Source of the DNA: an uncultured Eubacteriales bacterium
GTDB taxonomy: Bacteria; Bacillota; Clostridia; Oscillospirales; Oscillospiraceae
DNA: 11,448 nucleotides
Direction of reading: 5' to 3'
Assembly (NCBI GenBank): GCA_900553135.1
Contig: USCO01000062.1
Location: forward strand, 1-11,448
Each line of letters starts with the position of its first letter. Position 1 is the stretch's first letter. The notes beneath the pieces were generated by a model. That model was not told where the DNA came from and did not search any database. It saw only the letters and a list, made by a program, of their open reading frames with translations. Below, piece after piece: positions 1 to 5,340 of the stretch. The position numbers and the translations under genes are program-made.

Positions 1-1294
1 TCATGCTCTCCTCGGAGATGCTGCGGCCGTTCTCGGGCTCGGTCTCGTGGCGGTTGACGCCCTTGAGCATGATGGGCTGGCCGTTGATCAGGATCTGGGC
101 CTCGTTGGTGCCCTTGTTGGCCACCTCGATCTCCCGGAAGCCCACGTTGCAGCCGGCGGTCTCCACCACAGCGCCGGTCTCGTCCTTCAGGGCAAAGACC
201 ATCTGGTAGAGGTTTGGGTGCTCGGCGGACCACTTGGCGGGATTGGTCACCTGGAAGGTGTGGCTCACCTGAGCCTCGCCCTCAGCAAAGGTGACAGGCA
301 GGGACTGCTTAGTCACTTCCTTGCCGGCGGCGTTGAACAGGATGGCGTCCACCGTGTAGCCGGAGGGGGCGGTCTGGCCGTAGCTGCGCAGGGTGGCCTC
401 CACCTTCAGGTCGGCGTTGGTGTAGGTCTTGTCCAGGTCGGTGGTGTAGTTGAAGTCAAAGATAGAGGCGTCCGTATCCTTGGCATACAGGTACACATCA
501 CGGAAAATACCGCTCAGGCGGATCATGTCCTGGTCCTCCAGGTAGCTGCCGTCAGACCAGCGGTAAACCTGCAGGGAGATGGAGTTGGTCTCACCGGCGG
601 GCTTCAGGTACTTAGTGATGTCGAACTCAGAGGCAGTGTAGCTGTCCTCGCTGTAGCCCACGTACTCTCCGTTGACCCACAGATAGTAGGCGGACTCCAC
701 GCCCTGGAAGGAGACAAAAATCTCTTTGCCATCCCAATCCTTGGGGGTGGTGAAGGTGCGGCGGTAGTGGCCCACGGGGTTATAGACCGTGGGAGAAACG
801 CCCACAGGGGGAGTTTCCACACCCTCCCAGGGCAGCCGGGTGTCGGTGTACTTGGGGGAGTCGTAGCCCTCGGTCTGCCAGTTGGAGGGGACCTGAATGG
901 TGTCCCAGCCGCTGACGTCATAGTTTTCTGCGTAGAACTCGTTGTTGCGCTGATGGGGGGATTCCACATACAGGAACTTCCAATCCCCATTCAGACTTTG
1001 CTGGTTGGCAATCTTGCTGTCATCCCGTACCCGGGCGTCTTCCACCGTGGCGAAAGAAGAGAAGCTGGTATGGGCGTCTTCCCGGTTTACCTGGAAAACA
1101 CCACGCTGGTCATACCACTCTTCCCCAGCAAATTTGCTGCCGTTGGGGTCCGCCGGAGCGGCAAGATCGGTGACAGTCTGGCTGGAACCGTCACCATCAG
1201 CCGAGGCGGAGGTTGCCAAGCAGCCGCCGATCATGCTGATACTCAGCACTGTGGCGAGCAGCCGCTTAGGCAAGTCGTGCCCATTTCTACTCAT
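1..1294 (-). CDS. Exported GH2 beta-galactosidase, N-terminal part (cut by window edge)
   Basis: This is the first 431 residues of a family GH2 beta-galactosidase of the large LacZ type, which hydrolyses terminal beta-galactosides. The ATG at 1294 follows a strong GAGGAGG site with a 9-nt gap. Residues 1-33 form an export signal: basic RNGHDLPKR, a hydrophobic core, then IGGC (a possible lipobox) and ASA-D (a possible signal peptidase I site), so it could be a lipoprotein or a secreted enzyme. The mature part shows the GH2 sugar-binding jelly roll (LNGDWKF, VPSNWQ, YNPVGHYRR, WVNGEYVGYSEDS, FDITKYL), then an immunoglobulin-like domain, then the entry to the TIM barrel (INGQPIMLKGVNRHE), which matches the LacZ GVNRHE segment. 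The catalytic glutamates lie beyond the window edge and cannot be checked. An export signal is unlike cytoplasmic E. coli LacZ and suggests action on extracellular glycans. The family call is secure; the substrate is not. Confidence 0.95.
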   Translation of the reverse strand, partial: MSRNGHDLPKRLLATVLSISMIGGCLATSASADGDGSSQTVTDLAAPADPNGSKFAGEEWYDQRGVFQVNREDAHTSFSSFATVEDARVRDDSKIANQQSLNGDWKFLYVESPHQRNNEFYAENYDVSGWDTIQVPSNWQTEGYDSPKYTDTRLPWEGVETPPVGVSPTVYNPVGHYRRTFTTPKDWDGKEIFVSFQGVESAYYLWVNGEYVGYSEDSYTASEFDITKYLKPAGETNSISLQVYRWSDGSYLEDQDMIRLSGIFRDVYLYAKDTDASIFDFNYTTDLDKTYTNADLKVEATLRSYGQTAPSGYTVDAILFNAAGKEVTKQSLPVTFAEGEAQVSHTFQVTNPAKWSAEHPNLYQMVFALKDETGAVVETAGCNVGFREIEVANKGTNEAQILINGQPIMLKGVNRHETEPENGRSISEESM

Positions 1295-1698
1295 CTTCCT
1301 ATTCCTCCTCTTTTACCTTTATTTCCATGGCGAAAGTGTCCGCCAATGAAAAACAAAGCCGACAATTATTTTTGTGCAACTAGCAAGAAAAAAGAAAGAC
1401 AAAATCAAACGATAACACTCAAAATCGACATAACAAATTTTTGACAGCTTTGCTGATTTAGTGAGCTAGAAAAAGGGAAGTGTTTTTCTGACGTGGAATA
1501 AAATGGTTATCAAACAGATGGCGGTTTTTTATTCAGGCCAGCAAAAAAGACCCTCACAGCCTGCTGCCGACACTTTTGTTCGTCCTGCGAAGAACGTTCC
1601 GCAGGTGTTATGTGACGGCCCGCATTTCCTGTTTCGTAAAAGGTTGCCATCTTATTTTGGCAGTTTAGGAAAGATCCTTTTTTTAAGGTTGATTTAAG
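1295..1698. other. AT-rich intergenic region upstream of the beta-galactosidase gene
   Basis: No convincing gene lies here. The stretch nearest the galactosidase start (1310-1500) is clearly more AT-rich than its surroundings and should carry that gene's promoter on the minus strand, but I find no good -35/-10 pair. It holds the tandem repeat at 1400-1435 (separate entry). Further left of the terminator are two small dyads: CCTGCG/CGCAGG at 1584-1605 enclosing GAACGTTC, and TGCCA/TGGCA at 1645-1662. A TTGACA on the plus strand at 1441-1446 has no matching -10. Confidence 0.6.
1400..1435. repeat. Tandem imperfect direct repeat, candidate operator of the beta-galactosidase gene
   Basis: CAAAATCAAACGATAACA (1400-1417) is followed 20 bp downstream by CAAAATCGACATAACA (1420-1435). 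The two share CAAAATC at one end and ATAACA at the other, with a 2-nt length difference between. The repeat lies about 105-140 bp upstream of the galactosidase start codon. Spacing of roughly two helical turns fits a dimeric activator bound to one face of the helix, as in AraC-type sites. No regulator of that type is in the window. Confidence 0.4.
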
Positions 1699-1743
1699 AA
1701 AACAGAGCGGCCTGATTTGGAAAAAATCAGACCGCTCTGTTTT
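1699..1743 (-). terminator. Strong bidirectional intrinsic terminator after the PP2C-FHA operon
   Basis: The two 20-nt arms, 1699-1718 and 1724-1743, pair around a 5-nt loop (GGAAA on the plus strand). There is one imperfect pair, which is a G-U wobble in minus-strand RNA. The core is CAGAGCGG/CCGCTCTG flanked by AAAA and TTTT, so an A-run precedes and a T-run follows on either strand. It lies about 80 nt past the stop codon of the zinc-ribbon FHA gene, which it most likely terminates. Confidence 0.85.
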
Positions 1744-1825
1744 GTTGTGATGTGAGGATATCTTTCATTTGCCCGAACTGGCCGGACAGAAGAGAGAAAA
1801 ATTAGCATTCACAGAAAACTAATAT

Positions 1826-2464
1826 TTATTCGGCTTCGGGCTCGGCGGATTCCAGGCCGTGCTCCCAGGTGAAGCGTGGGCCGCAGCAGGGAATGAGCAT
1901 TAAACTGGTGTTTCCCAGGTTCAGCACATCGTAGGCATTCATGATTTTGTTGGAGAGCACCACCGCGTCGTTGAGGTAGCACAGCTCTCTGGACTCGCCT
2001 GTGGAGACGATAAACTGCCGTCCCCGGGGTTCGTAAATGACCGAGGCGTGCTTGAAGCGGGATACGCTGTGGTCGGCGCTGAGCACCACATCCATGTTGG
2101 CGGCCCGGCCAATGAAGTTGCGGCCGGATTTCAGCTTGAAACTCTCCCCCTTGTACTCGCCCTCGATACATACCAGCCAGCCCACCACGGGCTCCACGCC
2201 GATGACCCGGGAGTAGTACCCCACGGTGCAGTTTTCCTCCTCTTCCTCGGGCAGGGGCGGCATGGGGGCGGAGGGCGGCGTCTGGGCCGGGGTGGAGGGC
2301 GGAGCCGGGATTTCCTGGGGCTGCGGTTGGGGCACCGCAGCAGGCTCCGGAGCGGCTTGAGGTGCCGCGGGCTTCGGCTGGTTCATCTGTGTGCAGTAGG
2401 GGCATTGCTCCCCGCTGGCGTCCTTGTCATAAAAGTGGCCCTTCTCACACCGTACTAAATTCAT
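1826..2464 (-). CDS. Soluble FHA-domain protein with N-terminal zinc ribbon
   Basis: A 212-residue protein with no signal peptide or membrane segment, so probably cytoplasmic. Residues 6-24 hold C6-x3-H10 and C21-P-Y-C24, a likely zinc-binding module. Residues 28-72 are a Pro/Ala/Gln-rich linker ending in an acidic EEEEE run. Residues 94-200 are an FHA domain with G119-R120, the S135/H139 strand (SRFKH) and N165 in YLND. FHA domains bind phosphothreonine peptides. The S-to-H spacing is one residue longer than canonical SxxH, which I recall as usual for this clostridial FHA group, but I cannot verify that here. I chose ATG 2464 because AAGGAG sits 8 nt upstream; a GTG at 2473 would abut that site. 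The gene starts 5 nt after the phosphatase stop, so the two are one operon and probably translationally coupled. A role as a phosphorylation reader or adaptor for the nearby kinase is inferred. Confidence 0.9.
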   Translation of the reverse strand: MNLVRCEKGHFYDKDASGEQCPYCTQMNQPKPAAPQAAPEPAAVPQPQPQEIPAPPSTPAQTPPSAPMPPLPEEEEENCTVGYYSRVIGVEPVVGWLVCIEGEYKGESFKLKSGRNFIGRAANMDVVLSADHSVSRFKHASVIYEPRGRQFIVSTGESRELCYLNDAVVLSNKIMNAYDVLNLGNTSLMLIPCCGPRFTWEHGLESAEPEAE

Positions 2465-2469
2465 GGTTC

Positions 2470-3306
2470 TCACTCCTTATCAGTATATTGGATGACGATG
2501 GCCGAGGCATTGTCGGCCGAAGTTCCCTTGGCGTCCAGGTAGGGCAGCATGGCCCCGGACAGTTCGGCTGTCCCGCCGTTCAGATTCAGCAGCAGCTCCA
2601 GCAGCTCCTGCTGGGACAAAAGCTCGGAAAACCCGTCGCTGCACAAAAGCAGCCGGTCTCCGGGATTCCAGGGGAGATTTTGCTGCGTGTCGATATACTT
2701 CAGCCCTCCGCAGCCCAGATAGCTGAGCAAAGCCCGGCCTTTGGGGAGTTCGGCGCGGTATTCCTCCCGGGAGAGCTCCCCGGCCCGAAACGCTTCGTCC
2801 AGCTCCAGCTGATAGTTGTGCAGCCGGTTGAGCCAACGAAAGGTGCCGTCCCGCACCAAGCCGATGCGGCTGTCTCCGACCGAGAGCCAATGAAAGCGGC
2901 TGCCATTTACGATGGCCGCCACAATGGTGCTTCCCCCGTCCAGAGGCCGCCCGTCTGCATCGTTCAGAGCGGCAACCCTTCGGTCCAGCCTGCGGGCCAG
3001 GGCGTCCAAATCCGGCGGCTCCTTGCGGTTTGTCTGTGCGTAGGCCTGAAAAAAACCGGAGCAGGCGGCTCGGGATGCCTGTTCGCCGCCGTTGAGTCCG
3101 CCCATTCCGTCGCACACCGCTGCGGCCAAAGTGCCGTCGGGGAGGAGACGGTAATCCAGGGCGTCCTGCTGGGTGGTCCGGCCCCCCAATAGGGAGACGG
3201 CGGAGACCACCAGCTGCGGGGCATGAGAGGGAGTTTCCTGGGCTGCGGGGGTGGACGTTTCTCCCTCCGGCTTGTTTTTTCTTTTTTTGCCAAACCCCAG
3301 CTTCAC
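2470..3306 (-). CDS. PP2C-type Ser/Thr protein phosphatase
   Basis: A 278-residue metal-dependent phosphatase that should remove phosphate from Ser/Thr residues, opposing the kinase at the right end of the window. The PPM motifs are present in order: GGRTTQQD48, the metal-binding D66-GMGG, GGST127, SVGD145SR, CSD224G and D265-N266. The catalytic acidic residues therefore look intact. Residues 7-30 are a basic, then Pro/Thr-rich tail that looks disordered. No membrane segment is seen, so it is probably cytoplasmic. The start is GTG at 3306 with an AGGGGG site 7 nt upstream; the frame is open further upstream but has no ribosome site there and runs through the promoter. It is first in an operon with the zinc-ribbon FHA gene and is divergent from the membrane FHA gene. 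Confidence 0.93.
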   Translation of the reverse strand: MKLGFGKKRKNKPEGETSTPAAQETPSHAPQLVVSAVSLLGGRTTQQDALDYRLLPDGTLAAAVCDGMGGLNGGEQASRAACSGFFQAYAQTNRKEPPDLDALARRLDRRVAALNDADGRPLDGGSTIVAAIVNGSRFHWLSVGDSRIGLVRDGTFRWLNRLHNYQLELDEAFRAGELSREEYRAELPKGRALLSYLGCGGLKYIDTQQNLPWNPGDRLLLCSDGFSELLSQQELLELLLNLNGGTAELSGAMLPYLDAKGTSADNASAIVIQYTDKE

Positions 3307-3327
3307 GCCATCACCCCCTTTTCTTCC

Positions 3328-3333
3328 ACTATA
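3328..3333 (-). promoter_or_regulatory. Candidate -10 element of the phosphatase-FHA operon
   Basis: On the minus strand TATAGT lies 21 nt before the GTG start, with flank GCTATAGTGGAAGAAAA. The same flank, with C for G at two places, precedes the protease gene. No good -35 is visible. The implied leader is only about 15 nt, just enough for the AGGGGG ribosome site. Confidence 0.5.
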
Positions 3334-3360
3334 GCAAAGCTGCCGCAGGGGAAGGGGGGA

Positions 3361-3390
3361 AATGTTATTTGTAACAGGAAAAGTGTCATT
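3361..3390. repeat. 21-bp-spaced direct repeat between the phosphatase and membrane FHA genes
   Basis: AATGTTATT (3361-3369) and AGTGTCATT (3382-3390) are separated by 12 nt, and both are followed by TGT. This 9-12-9 layout is the one known for LytTR-family regulators such as AgrA. The half-sites match the published ACnGTT-like core only partly. A second dyad, TTGTAACA (3369-3376) with TGTTGCAA (3391-3398), overlaps. The block lies about 50-75 bp upstream of the likely start site of the membrane FHA gene. A LytTR regulator is encoded nearby at 4497-5201. Confidence 0.4.
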
Positions 3391-3421
3391 TGTTGCAACC
3401 AACTCACGGGGGCCTCGAGAT

Positions 3422-3430
3422 TGTTATACT
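3422..3430 (+). promoter_or_regulatory. Extended -10 promoter of the membrane FHA gene
   Basis: TGTTATACT is an extended -10 (TG-N-TATACT) on the plus strand. It implies a start near 3437 and a leader of about 40 nt. No acceptable -35 lies at normal spacing, which is tolerated for extended -10 promoters and often means activator help from upstream sites. Confidence 0.55.
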
Positions 3431-3475
3431 GGGAAAACAGAAAGGGAGATTTACAATTCAAGAGAGAGGAGCAAA

Positions 3476-4462
3476 ATGCCTGTGTCGGGTTTGTTGTTTT
3501 TACTTACGTTTGTGCCAGCGTGCGTGATCCATCTTCTGCCTGGAGCGGTGCTGCTGCGCCGCCGGGACTGGGGCTGGGCCGTAGGCTGCCTGGTGCTGGG
3601 GGCGGTTGGAATCCCGCTGTTTTTGCCCTGGGTGGCGGCGGTGATTATCGCTGCCCGGCGGGCCCGGTTTACCCCCTTGAGGAAGGGAAGCCCCGTGCCG
3701 GTTTTGTGCCGGATTTTGGGGCTTGGACTGATTGCGTTGTCACTGGTTTTGATTTCCTGGGGGGTGAGAGACTACCGTCAGGCAGCGGAGATCTCTATGT
3801 CAGACTTCTATGCCAATATTATCATCAATTCCATCGTAGGCTGTGTGGGAATGCTGATTGCCGGGATTTTTCTGCTCATCGTCCCGGCCCTTCGGGGAAA
3901 TGGACTGTGGGGCGGTCTGATGGCCGCCACGGTCCTGTTGGGGAGCATTTCCTGGGTCAGCACCTATACCCTCTTGATTTTTATTTTGAGCCTGGTCGCG
4001 TTGGTGGCGGAAATTGGCCTTTCCGGTTTGATTTTGTGCCATACCGTTCCGCAGGGCGCAGACATCCAGCCCGCCCCGGCATCTGTACCAGACCAGCCTG
4101 CCCCCGTCCCGGCGGCTTCCGACAGCGGTATCTCCGCGCCGCCTGAGCCCAGTACCGCTCCTTTGAAAGCCCGGCTGCGCTGTGTGTCCGGCCAGTACGC
4201 CGGAGCGGAATTTCCGCTGGCAGACGGGGAGACCCTGTACCTGGGCAGCAGCCCGGAACTGGCTCATCTGGTGCTCCCGCAGGAGGGAGTCGCATCCCTC
4301 CACGGAGAAATCACCTATCAGAGAGGCCGGGGGAGCTGTCTGTTGGCCCACATGGGCCCGATTTTTCTCAATGGGCGGAAACTCCCTCCAATTTATGAGC
4401 TGCACAACGGGGATACCTTTTCTCTCGGAACGCCCCCGCAGAGCTTTCAGGTTTTCATATAA
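3476..4462 (+). CDS. Polytopic membrane protein with C-terminal FHA domain
   Basis: A 328-residue protein. Residues 1-190 carry about six hydrophobic segments (roughly 5-26, 34-58, 77-96, 113-137, 144-160 and 163-188). Residues 191-230 are a Pro/Ala linker. Residues 231-328 form an FHA-like domain: LRCVSGQYAGAEFPL, YLGSSPE, LVLPQEGVASLHGEI, FLNGRKL and GDTFSLG. The fold is clear, but two phosphothreonine-contacting positions appear changed: the Arg of the usual GR is S258, and the Ser of the usual SxxH is A273. H276 and N299 remain. The start ATG at 3476 is preceded by GAGAGGAG. It is divergent from the phosphatase gene and converges on the response-regulator gene. I infer a membrane platform for the phospho-signalling proteins; the membrane half resembles nothing I can name. 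Confidence 0.88.
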   Translation: MPVSGLLFLLTFVPACVIHLLPGAVLLRRRDWGWAVGCLVLGAVGIPLFLPWVAAVIIAARRARFTPLRKGSPVPVLCRILGLGLIALSLVLISWGVRDYRQAAEISMSDFYANIIINSIVGCVGMLIAGIFLLIVPALRGNGLWGGLMAATVLLGSISWVSTYTLLIFILSLVALVAEIGLSGLILCHTVPQGADIQPAPASVPDQPAPVPAASDSGISAPPEPSTAPLKARLRCVSGQYAGAEFPLADGETLYLGSSPELAHLVLPQEGVASLHGEITYQRGRGSCLLAHMGPIFLNGRKLPPIYELHNGDTFSLGTPPQSFQVFI

Positions 4463-4467
4463 GCAAA

Positions 4468-4498
4468 CCGCCTGTCCCAGTGGGAAGGCGGCGTTTTT
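4468..4498 (+). terminator. Intrinsic terminator between two convergent genes
   Basis: CCGCCT (4468-4473) pairs with AGGCGG (4486-4491), and the inner TCCC pairs with GGGA around an AGT loop, with one bulged G. CG and a TTTTT tract follow on the plus strand. It starts 6 nt after the membrane FHA stop. The stop codon of the converging response-regulator gene lies in the T tract, so both genes end at this element; the minus-strand T-run is weaker. Confidence 0.85.
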
Positions 4499-5201
4499 AT
4501 GCTTCCGGCTCCAGTGCAGAGCGCAGGCTCTTTAAGTAGGGGCGGCTGACGGGGAGGGAGCAGTTGTGGGGGAGGGTCAGGCTGGAGCTGCCCAGCTGAC
4601 GGATGTAGCGCAGATTGACCAGATAGCTCTGGTGGCAGCGCAGAAAGTCGGAGGGCCCGAGCAGCTCCTCCAAGGCGTCCAGCCGCCCGTAAAACTCCAC
4701 CTGGTCCTCTACCATGTGGGCGATGATCTTCCGCCGCTGGCTCTCCAGGTAATAGATCTGATGCAGGGGCAGCTGAACGCTGCGGCGCTGGATGCTCACG
4801 TTTAGAAAATCCGCCGGACGCCGCAGCCGTTCCTCCAGGTAGCGGCCCAACGTCTCCTGCAGCCGGGCCATGGACACCGGCTTGACCAGAAAATCAAAGG
4901 CGTGGTAGCGGTAGCCCGCCCCGATGTACTCCGCCGCTCCGGTGAGGAAGATGATGTCGGTGCCGGGGGAGCGGTAGCGCAGCTGTTCTGCCGTCTCCAG
5001 GCCGTTGAGGGAGCCCTCCAGGCGGATTTCCAAAAACACCAGCTGGAAAGCGATTTCTTGCCCTTGCTGCTCCAACAGAGCGTCTCCGCTGGAAAAGCAG
5101 GAAAAACGGTAGTCCGCCCCGTCAAATAACAGCTTGGCCAGGGCATCGCACAAAGCGGCCCGGTGGCCGGTATTGGGGTCGCAGACCGCGATGTGAAGCA
5201 C
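4497..5201 (-). CDS. LytTR-family response regulator with Asp-to-Glu receiver
   Basis: A 234-residue regulator of the AgrA/LytR type. Residues 1-120 are a receiver domain (HIAVCD8, FLEIRLEG, FLT87G, FLVK107P). Residues about 134-230 are a LytTR DNA-binding domain (IYYLESQRRKI, FYGRLDALEELL, FLRCHQSYLVNL, LPVSRPYLKSLR). At the site where the phospho-accepting Asp normally sits (FLDI) the sequence has E58, encoded by GAA. The usual second acidic residue after D8 is P9. Thr87 and Lys107 are kept. Phosphorylation in the normal way is therefore unlikely, and a phosphomimetic or phosphate-independent regulator is inferred. No sensor histidine kinase lies in the window. I chose GTG 5201 because AAGGAG lies 7 nt upstream; the ATG at 5210 directly abuts that site. 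The upstream hairpin at 5218-5267 argues against any longer form. Confidence 0.92.
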   Translation of the reverse strand: MLHIAVCDPNTGHRAALCDALAKLLFDGADYRFSCFSSGDALLEQQGQEIAFQLVFLEIRLEGSLNGLETAEQLRYRSPGTDIIFLTGAAEYIGAGYRYHAFDFLVKPVSMARLQETLGRYLEERLRRPADFLNVSIQRRSVQLPLHQIYYLESQRRKIIAHMVEDQVEFYGRLDALEELLGPSDFLRCHQSYLVNLRYIRQLGSSSLTLPHNCSLPVSRPYLKSLRSALEPEA

Positions 5202-5217
5202 ACAGCTCATCTCCTTG

Positions 5218-5267
5218 GATAGAATCAAAAAGGGAACCGGCATAGGCCGGTTCCCTTTTATTCTATC
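5218..5267 (-). terminator. Terminator hairpin after the protease gene, in the leader of the response-regulator gene
   Basis: The arms 5218-5241 and 5246-5267 pair around a 4-nt loop. An inner 14-bp stem contains GGGAACCGGC/GCCGGTTCCC, and an outer 8-bp GATAGAAT/ATTCTATC stem follows after a 2-nt bulge. On the minus strand GGTTCCC is followed by TTTTT, an intrinsic terminator placed about 75 nt past the protease stop. The ribosome site of the regulator gene begins only a few bases downstream of the hairpin. Confidence 0.85.
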
Positions 5268-5287
5268 GCGCTGCGATTCTGCCGCAA
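5260..5287 (-). promoter_or_regulatory. Weak candidate promoter of the response-regulator gene
   Basis: On the minus strand TTGCGG (5282-5287) and TAGAAT (5260-5265) are 16 bp apart. The -10 matches consensus at five of six bases; the -35 is poor. Transcription would begin at the foot of the hairpin at 5218-5267, so the RNA would start with a near-complete stem-loop before the ribosome site. Confidence 0.3.
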
Positions 5288-5340
5288 GGTGTGACGGAAT
5301 TTGTGCGGACAAATGCCTTCGTTTCTGTCACAGTGTCCGC

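Noticed and set aside
47..1444. A 465-codon plus-strand open frame across the galactosidase gene
   Set aside because: It lies antisense to a clear GH2 coding frame, has repetitive Gly/Val/Leu composition and no recognisable domain; high GC explains the long open frame.
1441..1470. Plus-strand TTGACA that could drive a small RNA ending at the terminator at 1743
   Set aside because: No TATAAT-like element lies at 15-19 bp spacing, so a promoter is not supported.
1584..1605. Imperfect palindrome CCTGCG...CGCAGG enclosing GAACGTTC
   Set aside because: It is isolated in the gap, lacks a T-run and is not near a recognised promoter; no function can be assigned.
1503..1697. A 64-codon plus-strand reading frame ending just before the terminator at 1699
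   Set aside because: Its ribosome site is weak, no promoter is visible, the composition is not protein-like, and the terminator is explained by the minus-strand operon.
5296..5340. Reverse-complement TGTGACA copy and a TTTGT/ACAAA dyad after the protease gene as possible ends of a mobile unit
   Set aside because: No target-site duplication, transposase or longer matching ends were found; a 7-bp word is expected by chance in a window of this size.
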